64,000 nt of DNA from Clostridium aceticum (GCF_001042715.1 NZ_CP009687.1:2719418-2783417); one strand, 5' to 3'. Shown: positions 18,417-27,021, counted from the first letter of the stretch. Numbers and translations: made by a program. The notes: generated from the sequence alone by a model not told the origin.

Positions 18417-19442
18417 TTAAAACATTTTATATACCAACCCTGGATTGTCATTCATTGCATAATAAAATGATATTTTTTCAGCAGTACTCTGTCTCATATC
18501 CATTATCTTTTTGGGCAGATTCAAGGAGCATTGCCAATTGGTCAACCTTACGTCTTCAAAGACATTTATTTCTGTAAAAAGACAAAGCTGCCAGTATTCC
18601 TGCATAATATCTTGAGGAATTTCAATTGAAACCCTTGGAAAACAAAGAGATTCATCCTTTTTCCAATTCATAGCTGAGTACTTAAATGCTGTTTCCTTGT
18701 CTAGTTCAAACACTCTACCTAAAAAACGGTAATAATCCTCCCCAGTCCTGGTTAAACCTATCATCCTGTCCTTATTTTTCTCGGGACTCATAAGGACAGC
18801 ATCTATTGTTATATTCTGAGGTATCAAAATTCCCCTTTGCTCCATTTGAGGAACAAGGTTCATGGTAATGGCAACCTGAGGCTCTTTTTGTAGTGCATTT
18901 TGCATTGTTTCGGTAATAATCATATGTACTGACCTACTCTTATCCAGTTGGTATTTCGCTGCATCACATTCTACGATTTTTATGATATAGTCTTCAACCT
19001 GAAAGGCCTTGATAACCTTTTTAAGAGCTTTGATGCTGGTGGGATTTATTTCTAGTAATGTAAAACTTATCTCTTCGCTGGAAAAAACTGAGGTTAATGG
19101 TATCGCCAGAGCAGCAAAAGGACCTGTCCCAGCATACACAATATGTAATGGTCTTATATCAAACCTCTCTAGAGCAGTCTTTATACCTTCGTAAACACCC
19201 CTTATGAAACGCTTAGTTCTTAATATCTCCTTCACACATATTGCAGCCCACGTGGCTCCTATGGCCTTACCATTTGAAACGAAGATATCATTCCTATTCT
19301 CCTGTGTATCTAAATCAATTTCTGATACAGAAACAAAAAGTCGATATAAGTCATCTATAGCTTCTGTCAATTCATTATATTGATCTTCTGGTTGCAGTAA
19401 TATCTGGGTAATCTTGGTTAAAGGTTTTTCAACATTATCCAT
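18417..19442 (-). CDS. SAM-dependent methyltransferase associated with tail-collar protein
   Basis: 341 residues. Residues ~95-190 form a class I methyltransferase core: LHIVYAGTGPFAALAIPL (motif I, E/DxGxGxG-like), FTLLEINPTSI (acidic residue binding SAM ribose), IVECDAAKYQ and VHMIITETMQNAL. The fold and ITETMQ loop resemble protein arginine methyltransferase-like enzymes, but the substrate is unknown. The N-terminal ~75 residues and the beta-rich C-terminal half are unassigned. It is the first gene of the leftward surface block and may modify the fibre proteins; that is inference. Confidence 0.75.
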   Translation of the reverse strand: MDNVEKPLTKITQILLQPEDQYNELTEAIDDLYRLFVSVSEIDLDTQENRNDIFVSNGKAIGATWAAICVKEILRTKRFIRGVYEGIKTALERFDIRPLHIVYAGTGPFAALAIPLTSVFSSEEISFTLLEINPTSIKALKKVIKAFQVEDYIIKIVECDAAKYQLDKSRSVHMIITETMQNALQKEPQVAITMNLVPQMEQRGILIPQNITIDAVLMSPEKNKDRMIGLTRTGEDYYRFLGRVFELDKETAFKYSAMNWKKDESLCFPRVSIEIPQDIMQEYWQLCLFTEINVFEDVRLTNWQCSLNLPKKIMDMRQSTAEKISFYYAMNDNPGLVYKMF

Positions 19443-19837
19443 TGTAGAATATCAACTCTCACTTTCTCTTTTATTATTAATGGCACATACATAAATGTAT
19501 AAGACTACTGAAAAAACTGCATCTTCTTCGTTACTGCTAAAAATCAGCACCTTTAGAGATGTCTCAATTAGATGCTAAATACAGTTTGTAATTAATTTCT
19601 ACATTATCCTTAATTTTCCTCTAAAATAATTGGGATTTTTCTAAAAATTTATCGACAGGAAAGAAAAGTTTCTTCCCTGTCGATAAATAGATTCATTACT
19701 TATTCTTATTACAGTTCTTTTGTGTTGTTCTATCATATTTTATTACATGTGATAAGTCAAAGTTACATAAACCACGTAAAAACTGTCTTGTCTTTTTTTC
19801 TTTTACCTGTATCTATACACATTTAATCTAATTTCAT
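19443..19837. other. Intergenic region between lepB and the methyltransferase gene
   Basis: The only feature seen is a strong hairpin at 19648-19687 (13-bp perfect stem ATTTATCGACAGG). Read leftward it is followed by TTTTT and probably terminates lepB; no further gene was found. Confidence 0.6.
19648..19687 (-). terminator. Terminator of lepB
   Basis: A 13-bp stem (19648-19660 with 19675-19687), partly extended by AAAG/CTTT pairs, with a T-run on the minus strand. It lies 150 bp past the signal peptidase stop. Confidence 0.65.
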
Positions 19838-20359
19838 TTAATAAAGCAACCCAAGACGATTAAAAGGATAAAGTCTTACAAATGCCTTTCCTACTATATC
19901 CTTCATATCTATCAAACCTATGTCTGGATCCCTACTGTCCGCACTATTGCCCCTATTATCACCTAGTACAAATATCTTTCCTCCTGGAATAATTAAATTT
20001 ATATTTCCTTCTGTATAATCGGTCTTTATATAAGCTTCATTTAAAATCTCACCATTCTTTATAACTTTTCCATCACTGATAGTAATTTCATCTCCAGGTA
20101 TTGCAATAACTCTCTTTATAAGAAGTTTACTTTTGTCTTTACTGGATTTTTGATTTAACTTAAATACAATAATGTCTCCTCCTTCAGGTTTGTTTAGTTT
20201 GTAAAGCAGACGACTTAATATCAAAAAATCATTGTTTTCCAGAGTATTTTGCATTGAATCTTGTTGCACAACAGTGGGTTTTACAAATGTAGTGATTATT
20301 AAAGCACTAATTAATGATATAACAATAGCCTTAGCCCATTCAATAATTTCTCTTCGCAT
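19838..20359 (-). CDS. lepB: Signal peptidase I
   Basis: 173 residues, the size of Gram-positive SipS-type enzymes. One N-terminal membrane anchor (~10-26) is followed by the catalytic Ser35 in QQDSMQNTL, catalytic Lys82 in LLIKRVIAIPGD, and box E GDNRGNSADSRD. It cleaves Sec/Tat signal peptides at the outer membrane face. RBS AGAAGGAATAAG is upstream. Single gene with its own terminator. Confidence 0.95.
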   Translation of the reverse strand: MRREIIEWAKAIVISLISALIITTFVKPTVVQQDSMQNTLENNDFLILSRLLYKLNKPEGGDIIVFKLNQKSSKDKSKLLIKRVIAIPGDEITISDGKVIKNGEILNEAYIKTDYTEGNINLIIPGGKIFVLGDNRGNSADSRDPDIGLIDMKDIVGKAFVRLYPFNRLGLLY

Positions 20360-21148
20360 CTTATTCCTTCTCTCTATAATTTTAATTTTTCATATAAATT
20401 ACTTTTTCTTAAAATCTTATTTTTTAAAAATAGATTATATATACGGCTTAAGCTTCATTCTCTATATTGTATTACATCTAATTATTAAAACATAATTTTC
20501 AAAGTTTAAGTTTTAACCCTACCTTATGTATCTAAATTTTGTACAAATAAAATACTATTAATTTCATAATGTTTCCATACCAATTTCACCCCAAAACAGT
20601 TAAGAATAAGTCTACCCTGCCAGTACAAGTATTTTTCACCACAAAAATAAGTCAAAGACATGATCTTACCTATAGGAAACTTGTTATAGTCTAAACTACA
20701 CGTTAAATTAATTTTACCTTTAATTTCACTTTAACCTATGAATTTTTGCAGAAATATCTTCTCTATTTGCTATGAACTGCTTATCCCATAAGTGTATTAA
20801 AATCTCTTATTTTTTTATTTCGATGCTAGTCTCTATTTTACCTGCATGAAAATCAAACACTCTAAACTTTCACTTGTCATCATTCTACAATTTAACCATG
20901 ATAAAAAGTACCTACCTAAGCAGCAGATACCCTTTATAAGCCTTAAATCTTCAACACAATATTTACTTAACTCTACCAACACCCTCAGCCTCCGGCATCA
21001 CTTTGATACCATGAGGATAAGTCTAGGAGTTTATAAGAATTTTTAAAACCACACCTTCTGTTAGTTTTCCAAAGTGCTGATCCTGTTTTTGAACAACGCT
21101 TACTAACACGCAAGACACAAAACAATACCTTTACTTTTTGTTATTAAG
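20360..21148. other. Long intergenic region, no gene recognised
   Basis: 789 bp of AT-rich sequence. No ORF with a ribosome site or recognisable product, no RNA gene and no strong hairpin was found. A more GC-rich patch near 20985-21015 (reads leftward GIKVMPEAEGVGRV) could be a coding remnant, but I cannot assign it. Confidence 0.4.
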
Positions 21149-21568
21149 CTATGCTAAAGATATTATATCAATATTTTCAAAGTCCAACGTAACTATAGCA
21201 GTATTAAATTTGACTTCAAAAAGTACAAGAAATTGCCCTGCTTGATTAATCGTCTCTTCATAGCCTGGGATTTTTGATATAAAACTATCTTTTACATCAA
21301 GAATGCTGAGGTTACTTTTATTAACCTGTGCTTTTGCTTTAACGTGTTCATTCCCTTTATGAGGAACTGTTGTAAAAGCTACATTTCTATTTTGCTCAAA
21401 TTCTTTAACCTTATCATTATCTCCAAAGGTTGCAAAAAACAAAGTTTGAGAAGTCTCATCGTAAATGAAATTAACGATCCTAACATTACACATATCATTA
21501 ACACTTGTGGCTAAAGCAATTTCCGTTTGGGTAGCCATAATTCTTTCAAATTCACTCTTAGTATTCAT
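21149..21568 (-). CDS. Pyridoxamine 5'-phosphate oxidase-family protein
   Basis: 139 residues with the small split-barrel flavin fold: IALATSVNDMCNVRIVNFIYDE, LFFATFGDNDKVKEFEQNRNVAFTTVP and ISKIPGYEE. This group often acts as FMN/heme-binding redox or stress proteins; no exact activity can be read. AAAGGAG precedes the ATG. It is divergently transcribed from a WYL-domain regulator 95 bp away and is the probable target of that regulator. Confidence 0.85.
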   Translation of the reverse strand: MNTKSEFERIMATQTEIALATSVNDMCNVRIVNFIYDETSQTLFFATFGDNDKVKEFEQNRNVAFTTVPHKGNEHVKAKAQVNKSNLSILDVKDSFISKIPGYEETINQAGQFLVLFEVKFNTAIVTLDFENIDIISLA

Positions 21569-21612
21569 ATTGATATCTCCTTTGTTTTATTTGTTATTTA
21601 TAGTATACTGTT

Positions 21613-21639
21613 AAAAGGTGTCATTACTTGATACCTTTT
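21613..21639. promoter_or_regulatory. Inverted repeat operator candidate between PPOX gene and WYL regulator
   Basis: AAAAGGTGTC and GATACCTTTT are imperfect inverted repeats (9 of 10 positions pair) around a 7-bp centre, in the 95-bp divergent promoter region. The position fits control of both genes by the WYL regulator; binding is inferred. Confidence 0.55.
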
Positions 21640-21663
21640 AATTATTGTGAAGGGAAATCAAGT

Positions 21664-22605
21664 ATGGGAAAAGCGGAAAGAATAAGCGACATGATGATCT
21701 ATTTAAATAACAAAAACTACTTTAATCTAAAAGATATTATGGAAAGATATAATATTTCAAAAAGTACTGCCTTAAGGGATATACAATCTCTTGAAAAAAT
21801 TGGTATGCCCATATTTTCTGAAGCCGGGAGAAATGGAAGATATGGCATCTTAAGAAATAGGTTATTATCACCTATCGTTTTTACAATTGATGAAATGTAT
21901 GCTCTATATTTTGCAATGATTACATTGAAAGCCTATGAATCAACACCATTTCATTTAAGTTTATCAACCTTAAAAAATAAATTTGAAACTTGTATTTCTA
22001 ATGAACACATAAATGCAATTCGTAAAATGGAACAAATATTAAGTTTTGAAGTTTCAAAGCACCATAATAGTAGTCCTCTTTTAAAAAATATTTTAAGGAT
22101 GGCAGTAGAAGAAACAGTTTGCAAAATTACTTACAACAAAAGAGACACAGTAACACAATTCTTTGTGCAATTCTTTAATATTTCTGCTAGCTACGGTCAG
22201 TGGTATGTAACCGCATTTAACTTTGATACAAATAAAGTTCAAGTATTTCGTTGTGATAAAATTATTACGCTGGACGAAAGCACTATCTATTCCTCAAAGC
22301 CAATAAAGGAGTTAACAAACTTTTCAGCTAATCCTTTTAAACGCAAGGGAGCCATCGATTTTGAAGTTAGTATACTATCTAAAGGAATCGATTTATTCTA
22401 TAAGGAACATTACCCATCAATGCAACTTCACATTGAGGGACATCAGTATATTATTCGGGGATTTTATAACAAAGGAGAGGAGAACTTCATTGCAAACTAT
22501 TTTCTCAACTACACAGACAATATTATTTCTATCAAACCACAAAAGCTTAAAAAGTTATTGCAAGATAAGATTTCTATTTTACAAAATCATTATAAAAACT
22601 TATAG
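21664..22605 (+). CDS. HTH-WYL domain transcriptional regulator (YafY/DeoR-like)
   Basis: 313 residues from the ATG at 21664, chosen because GAAGGG lies 8 nt upstream; a TTG at 21628 gives an N-extension without support. Residues 1-60 form an HTH_11-type winged helix (FNLKDIMERYNISKSTALRDIQSLEKIGMPI), the middle is a WYL domain (~130-210, AVEETVCKITYNKRD ... YGQWYVTAFNFDTNKVQVFRCDKI) and the end a WYL C-terminal extension. Such regulators sense small ligands. It is divergent from a PPOX-family gene. Confidence 0.9.
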   Translation: MGKAERISDMMIYLNNKNYFNLKDIMERYNISKSTALRDIQSLEKIGMPIFSEAGRNGRYGILRNRLLSPIVFTIDEMYALYFAMITLKAYESTPFHLSLSTLKNKFETCISNEHINAIRKMEQILSFEVSKHHNSSPLLKNILRMAVEETVCKITYNKRDTVTQFFVQFFNISASYGQWYVTAFNFDTNKVQVFRCDKIITLDESTIYSSKPIKELTNFSANPFKRKGAIDFEVSILSKGIDLFYKEHYPSMQLHIEGHQYIIRGFYNKGEENFIANYFLNYTDNIISIKPQKLKKLLQDKISILQNHYKNL

Positions 22606-22639
22606 AACTTTAAAACCTACTTTTCTTCAAAGCCTCCTG

Positions 22640-22797
22640 CTAAAAAGGTAGTGTTCTAAAGGTTCTTCCTTTTCCGTAAGTAATAGATGTAAATGATTGT
22701 CCATTAAGTAATAGGCATATATTTGATATTTACACTTTTCTTTATACCTTAATAAGGTTTCTAGTACTCGTTTCTTATCTTCCTTAGCATTATCATT
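22640..22797 (-). pseudogene. Fragment of a REP-associated (RAYT/IS200-like) tyrosine transposase
   Basis: The leftward reading has DNAKEDKKRVLETLLRYKE followed by YQIYAYYLMDNHLHLLLTE, the strand and H-L-H (HUH) motif of RAYT transposases (compare YDIYAYCLMSNHIHLLIRE of the intact copy at 55787). Both ends of the gene are missing. A CTCCGTCCCTTT motif at 22904-22915 resembles the inverted repeats of the intact copy. Confidence 0.75.
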
Positions 22798-23037
22798 ACC
22801 TCAAGTTTGGTTTATAATTGCACTTTCTGTTAATCAACAATAGATATAGCTTTTTAATGCTCTAGAATAGACGCTGTAGTAGAGGGAGTAGTGGGAAGAA
22901 AGAACTCCGTCCCTTTCGTCCCTTTCAAAAAACATTATTGTAAAAAGCCATAGATTAAGCCCTATTTATGATAATTATCTCATAGATAGGGCTTCTTTCA
23001 TATGTAGACTGTATTTGACAGATACTAACAAAACCTA
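22798..23037. other. Non-coding region with REP-like motif and hairpin
   Basis: It holds the REP-like GTCCCTTTCGTCCC motif (22907-22924) and a 9-bp hairpin AAGCCCTAT at 22957-22965 with 22986-22994, placed where it could end the cobalt transporter operon read leftward. Nothing else was seen. Confidence 0.5.
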
Positions 23038-23448
23038 TTACTGTTGTCGAGCTTTTGCTTTTTTATTAAATAGCACAAAGATAACCGCTATTACTGCAAA
23101 TACACCAATTACTACCGGTACCTTTGGTATGTTCTTTTCTTCAACACCTTCTTTATATTCCGCTCTGTGACCCATGCCATCATCGGCTATAGCGCTGTGA
23201 ACCTTCATGCCTGGATCAAAATGAAATTTACCCTCTTCATCTACTGGTCCCTTTCCCAACTCATTTCCTTCTTCATCATAGATGGTGATTTCTGTTCTTG
23301 GTGAAAAACCCCCACCATCATATTCCACCTTTAATACTCCTGGCTCCTCCAGCTTTAAAATCATTCCATGCGCAAAGGAGGAGATAGGCATCAAAAGAAT
23401 GAGGCAGATTAAAAAAAATACACTACTTCGCTTTACTATTGTTTTCAT
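23038..23448 (-). CDS. Extracytoplasmic accessory protein of the cobalt/nickel ECF transporter (CbiL/NikL-like)
   Basis: 136 residues from the ATG at 23448, which overlaps the cbiM stop as ATGA and has AGAGAGG upstream. Signal peptide (1-24, ending SSFAHG) leaves a mature N-terminal His; the extracellular part is a beta-sandwich (GVLKVEYDGGGFSPRTEITIYDEEGNELGKGPVDEEGKFHF) with several His/Asp/Glu, and one C-terminal membrane helix ends in KKAKARQQ. This fits the NikL/CbiL auxiliary component found next to CbiM/NikM. A role in metal delivery is inferred from position and fold. Confidence 0.75.
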   Translation of the reverse strand: MKTIVKRSSVFFLICLILLMPISSFAHGMILKLEEPGVLKVEYDGGGFSPRTEITIYDEEGNELGKGPVDEEGKFHFDPGMKVHSAIADDGMGHRAEYKEGVEEKNIPKVPVVIGVFAVIAVIFVLFNKKAKARQQ

Positions 23449-24056
23449 ACAAGCACCCTCTCTTCTATCCAATCTTTTTTGTTTTTGTCGATAAATTGTA
23501 CTGCAAAAGCAGTAACAATACCTTCTACTATCATAAGCGGTGCATGCCCTACCATTGCAATTTTTACAACTGAAAAATCTCCCGCTGCAAATCTTGCATC
23601 CGTCAGTGCCAGTAAAAAAATCAGTATAATCACAGTCATTACAACCGATATAGCACCTATTATACCTCCCCTAGCAGCAGGTTTCTTGATAGGCATTTTT
23701 TTATATAATACATAGGATAAATATGCCGGTAGTGACAGCATGACGGTATTTGCCCCCAGTGAGGTTATCCCTCCATGTCTAAATAGCAGGGCCTGTAGCA
23801 ATAGTGCAGGAAAAAAGGCAAGAGGTGCTTTTTTCCCAAGGATTATACCAATTAGCCCACATAACAGCGGATGTACCGAGGTAGGCGGAACTGGAATAGA
23901 AATTAGTGATACTGCAAAAAATGTTCCTGCCATCAAACTTATTTTAGGAATCTCTTCATCCTTGATTCCCTTAGCTGCAACCGCCATACTGGCTATCGAT
24001 ACCCCATATGATGCTACAATCACCGGGGTACTTAAGACTCCATCGGCTAAATGCAT
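23445..24056 (-). CDS. cbiM: Cobalt/nickel ECF transporter substrate-specific subunit CbiM
   Basis: 203 residues with about seven membrane helices. The start at 24056 is chosen because AGGAGGT lies 7 nt upstream and because it yields the conserved MHLADGVL N-terminus, whose Met-His forms the metal site in CbiM/NikM; a GTG 9 nt earlier lies inside the ribosome site and would bury that N-terminus. PPTSVHPLLCGLIGIILGKKAPLAFFPALLLQALLFRHGGITSLGANT is the family core. It binds Co2+ (or Ni2+) for the CbiQO energy module. Confidence 0.92.
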   Translation of the reverse strand: MHLADGVLSTPVIVASYGVSIASMAVAAKGIKDEEIPKISLMAGTFFAVSLISIPVPPTSVHPLLCGLIGIILGKKAPLAFFPALLLQALLFRHGGITSLGANTVMLSLPAYLSYVLYKKMPIKKPAARGGIIGAISVVMTVIILIFLLALTDARFAAGDFSVVKIAMVGHAPLMIVEGIVTAFAVQFIDKNKKDWIEERVLV

Positions 24057-24079
24057 AGATAGCACCTCCTAAATATTTA

Positions 24080-24655
24080 TTAATGACTGTGTCCTTCTGC
24101 TTCATGCTCTCTTATTGGCAAAATCTCTACTTTATTTTCATCAAAGATTTGCATATTGCTTTCTTGTGGAAAATGCTCCGTTACAATGGCGTAGGTGCCC
24201 TCTTCCTTTATAGTGAAGTGAATATGTCCATGATCTTCACCCATTTCAAAGGTATAAGCGTAATCCGGCCTTGCTTCAAAAGTGCTGTCCTGTTTGATTA
24301 CTTCCTTTTCAGTCAACATTAAGTGAGATGCATGATGATCTAAATCGACAATATTACTTCCCATCTTTATAAAACCAACATCCATAGTTTCATCTTCACT
24401 TGCACCAAAATGAAATAAGTAACTTCCTGCCTTGAACTCAAACTCTCCAATCCATTCGTAATCTCCATGGTCATGTCCTTCTTCACCGTGTTCCTCCTCG
24501 TCATGATCACCTGCATCGTGCTCTTGTACTAGGTTCTGCTCTTCCTGTTGCACTTCCCCTACCCCTGCATCACTTTCATTTCCTGTACTACATCCTGCTA
24601 GACCCACCGTCAATAGCAAAATTAGAACCATAATCATTGAAATCTTTTTTTTCAT
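24080..24655 (-). CDS. Metal-rich-motif lipoprotein in the cobalt/nickel transporter operon
   Basis: 191 residues. Lipobox LAGC at residue 22, then a ~50-residue acidic/His linker (DAGDHDEEEHGEEGHDHGD) and a beta-rich domain (YEWIGEFEFKAGSYLFHFGASEDETMDVGFI ... MGEDHGHIHFTIKEEGTYAIVTEHFP), ending EHEAEGHSH. The His/Asp/Glu clusters suggest extracellular binding of divalent metal before import. It lies between cbiO and cbiM, so a role in capture of Co/Ni is likely. I cannot place it in a named family. Confidence 0.75.
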   Translation of the reverse strand: MKKKISMIMVLILLLTVGLAGCSTGNESDAGVGEVQQEEQNLVQEHDAGDHDEEEHGEEGHDHGDYEWIGEFEFKAGSYLFHFGASEDETMDVGFIKMGSNIVDLDHHASHLMLTEKEVIKQDSTFEARPDYAYTFEMGEDHGHIHFTIKEEGTYAIVTEHFPQESNMQIFDENKVEILPIREHEAEGHSH

Positions 24656-24699
24656 TTCTTTTTCCCCCTTGTAAAATATATATATTAAAGCACTAGACT

Positions 24700-25503
24700 T
24701 TAATAGACAAATTTTTTACTTAGATACTCTTTGGCTTCCTTTATATTTTTAGGTTTGTACTCACTATCTTGGAATAAATCATACAGCATAGGCTTTACAA
24801 GTCCTGCCTCTAAATAGGTTTCATCCTTGGTTAAGACCTCCGATGCAACACCACTTTTTAGTATCTTGCCTTCCCTCAAAATAACCACGTTATCCGCCCA
24901 TTCATAGGTTAAATCCACATCATGGGTTGAAAACACAATTGTTTTTCCTTCCTTTACCCAATTATTTAACAGTTCTTTAAAATAAAGCAGTGTATGCCCG
25001 TCCAATCCTGAAAACGGCTCATCACAAATAATAATACTTGGCTCCAAAACCATTAGTCCAGCTATTGCCACTTTCTTTTTTTGTCCTAAACTCAGCTGAT
25101 AGGGGGGATAGTCCAATAACTCTTCAATTCGCAAGTCCCTGGCAGCTTTTCTGATACGCTCGTCCTTTTTCTTTTCAGGATATTTATAGTTATCTAATCC
25201 GAACTTAATGTCCCGATAAACAGTTGTAGAAAACAATTGATGATCAGGGTAATCAAACAAAAATCCTACTTCTTGTCTGATTCTCCTAAGATTTTTTTCC
25301 TTTACCTCCATATTCAGTACTTCTACCGAGCCTGTTTGGGATAAGGTCATGCCATTTAAATGATACAGTAGCGTCGACTTGCCACTGCCATTGACTCCCA
25401 GTATGGCAGTTTTTTTGCCGCTTTCAATATCTAAACTCAGATTGATTAATCCTCTGCGATTATTTGGATACGTAAAACTTAAGTCTCTAATTTTGATTAC
25501 CAT
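24700..25503 (-). CDS. cbiO: Cobalt/nickel ECF transporter ATP-binding subunit CbiO
   Basis: 267 residues from the ATG at 25503 (MVIKIRDLSFTYPN; GAAGG 6 nt upstream, one base after the cbiQ stop). Walker A GVNGSGKST, signature LSLGQKKKVAIAGLM, Walker B IIICDEPFSGLD, and switch His FSTHDVDL. It drives metal uptake together with CbiQ. Confidence 0.94.
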   Translation of the reverse strand: MVIKIRDLSFTYPNNRRGLINLSLDIESGKKTAILGVNGSGKSTLLYHLNGMTLSQTGSVEVLNMEVKEKNLRRIRQEVGFLFDYPDHQLFSTTVYRDIKFGLDNYKYPEKKKDERIRKAARDLRIEELLDYPPYQLSLGQKKKVAIAGLMVLEPSIIICDEPFSGLDGHTLLYFKELLNNWVKEGKTIVFSTHDVDLTYEWADNVVILREGKILKSGVASEVLTKDETYLEAGLVKPMLYDLFQDSEYKPKNIKEAKEYLSKKFVY

Positions 25504-25504
25504 C

Positions 25505-26203
25505 TTACACCTTCCCATCAATTATTAACACCACGGTTAAAAATAGGATGAATATACAAGCTTCAATGATTAAAACCTTATTTTTAAATTTTCCATTTCT
25601 TGCCTCCCCTTGAAAACCTCTGGACTTCATTGCATTAAAGACCATGTCACTGTGATGAATACTTTTAAGAAAAAATCCCCCAATCCATTCACCAAAAATA
25701 CTAAGGGATGATAGTCCCTTCCTTTCACCGATTCCTCTACTGCTTAATGCTTTTCTACCTATCTGTACGTCCTCATTGATCATATGAAAGTACCTAAAGG
25801 TAAGTGCCAATATCCTATTAAATATTTGAGGCAACCCAATATTTAGTATTCCATCCACTAGATAAAGGGCTGAATATTTAGCGACAATGGTTCCCAGTAT
25901 AATAGAGGAAATCAAGATTTTACCAATAATCATCATTGTGAAATCTATGTCTTCCAAGGTTCCTCTTAGTATGTACCTTATTATAATGGGTAGCAGCATC
26001 AAAATTACAAAAGGTACTACTGGTTTTATCAGCCTAATAAAAAATTTATTCTCACAGGTAACAATAGAATATACGATAGCAACACCAGCAGTTATCAGCA
26101 ATAACCTGTAGCTTTCTATAAAAGATATATAAAATAGAAGAATAAAAAGACTAACCATCATGTTTTCAGGCTGGATTCGGCATCTTTCAAACTTAGTTTT
26201 CAT
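25505..26203 (-). CDS. cbiQ: Cobalt/nickel ECF transporter transmembrane subunit CbiQ
   Basis: 232 residues from the ATG at 26203 (GGAG 8 nt upstream). About five membrane helices; LTFRYFHMINEDVQIGRKALSSRG and FNAMKSRGFQGEAR contain the two Ala-Arg-Gly-type coupling motifs of EcfT proteins that contact the ATPase. It is the first gene of the riboswitch-controlled operon cbiQ-cbiO-lipoprotein-cbiM-cbiL-like. Confidence 0.9.
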   Translation of the reverse strand: MKTKFERCRIQPENMMVSLFILLFYISFIESYRLLLITAGVAIVYSIVTCENKFFIRLIKPVVPFVILMLLPIIIRYILRGTLEDIDFTMMIIGKILISSIILGTIVAKYSALYLVDGILNIGLPQIFNRILALTFRYFHMINEDVQIGRKALSSRGIGERKGLSSLSIFGEWIGGFFLKSIHHSDMVFNAMKSRGFQGEARNGKFKNKVLIIEACIFILFLTVVLIIDGKV

Positions 26204-26387
26204 TTTTTTCACTCCATCCCTTGCTACTACAGAGCATTATTAAAGCAGGACAGTATACTGCACTGTTTATATATTCTCTGGATTTGCTTAGTTCTACCTT
26301 TTTTGACTTATAGATCTAGAAAACTTCCAATTTATTTGCTTTATCCCATTGACATATTACCGTAAAATTTCACAAATAAACTTTTCA

Positions 26388-26437
26388 ATAAAAAAACTCC
26401 TAGCATATACCTTTATTAGGTACTTAGAGACTGGGAG
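26388..26437 (-). terminator. Intrinsic terminator of the gene-proximal cobalamin riboswitch
   Basis: On the minus strand CTCCCAG ... CTAGGAG (one mismatch), with an inner TACCT/AGGTA stem, is followed by TTTTTT. It lies between the second aptamer and cbiQ, the position of an expression platform. Confidence 0.7.
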
Positions 26438-26501
26438 CATAGTCAATCATTTTGATAAATCAAATAGACGGCCTCCATTTCCTCGTAGAGCACATGTCAC
26501 A

Positions 26502-26672
26502 AAGCTACAGGCAGGTTTTCTGGCTCAAGTCTCATCATCCCTTCAACCTTCCCGATTACTCAGTGGTTTTTCTGAAAGAACTCTTCTTTTACAGCGGCGG
26601 GACCGCGTGGGATTTTCACCCAACTTCCCTTTTAAGTTGCTCATCAAACAGATGAACAACACCATGAAGCTT
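26502..26672 (-). ncRNA. Cobalamin riboswitch, gene-proximal copy
   Basis: The leftward reading holds the conserved elements in order: AAAAGGGAAG, GGTGAAAATCCCACGCGG, CCGCCGCTGTAA, then GGGAAGG and the B12 box AGCCAGAAAACCTGCCTG. Short P1 arms AAGCT/AGCTT close it. It controls the cobalt ECF operon starting at 26203 by transcription termination (a terminator follows), as inferred from family behaviour. Confidence 0.93.
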
Positions 26673-26770
26673 ATATGAAGTTTTTATTTTTAATCCATCA
26701 ATATGGATATTGCATATCCATTGAAATGTTTTAAATAGTATTTTTTCTTTTTATCAACAAGTATTCAAAT

Positions 26771-26800
26771 AAAAAAATCTAACCTTGAAGGTTAGATTTT
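26771..26800 (-). terminator. Intrinsic terminator of the distal cobalamin riboswitch
   Basis: A very strong hairpin, AAATCTAACCTT with its complement AAGGTTAGATTT (26775-26799), followed on the minus strand by seven T. It sits between the two aptamers. Confidence 0.85.
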
Positions 26801-26861
26801 ATTTTAGGCGCTTACATTCCATAATAAAACCTTTCCCTCCGAAAGTTTATTGTTGTTCTGT

Positions 26862-27021
26862 GAATATAGGCAGGTTTCCTGGCTCGCATATCAACCTACT
26901 TCCTCACCTTCCCAAATAAATGGTGGATACTGAGGTTTCGTCCATGCATACAGTAGCGGGGGCTGCGACGGATTTTAACCGTACTTCCCTTTTATCCCCT
27001 GTAAAAGAGGCACCTATATTC
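26862..27021 (-). ncRNA. Cobalamin riboswitch, distal copy
   Basis: The leftward reading has AAAAGGGAAGTACGGTTAAA, CCGTCGCAGCCCCCGCTACTGT, GGGAAGGTGAGGAAGTAGG and the B12 box AGCCAGGAAACCTGCC, closed by P1 GAATATA/TATATTC. It lies in tandem 5' of the second cobalamin riboswitch and has its own terminator, so transcription must pass two B12-sensitive gates. Confidence 0.93.

Noticed and set aside
20846-21046. Rightward 66-codon ORF in the lepB-PPOX gap
   Set aside because: No RBS, unusual composition and no recognisable motif.
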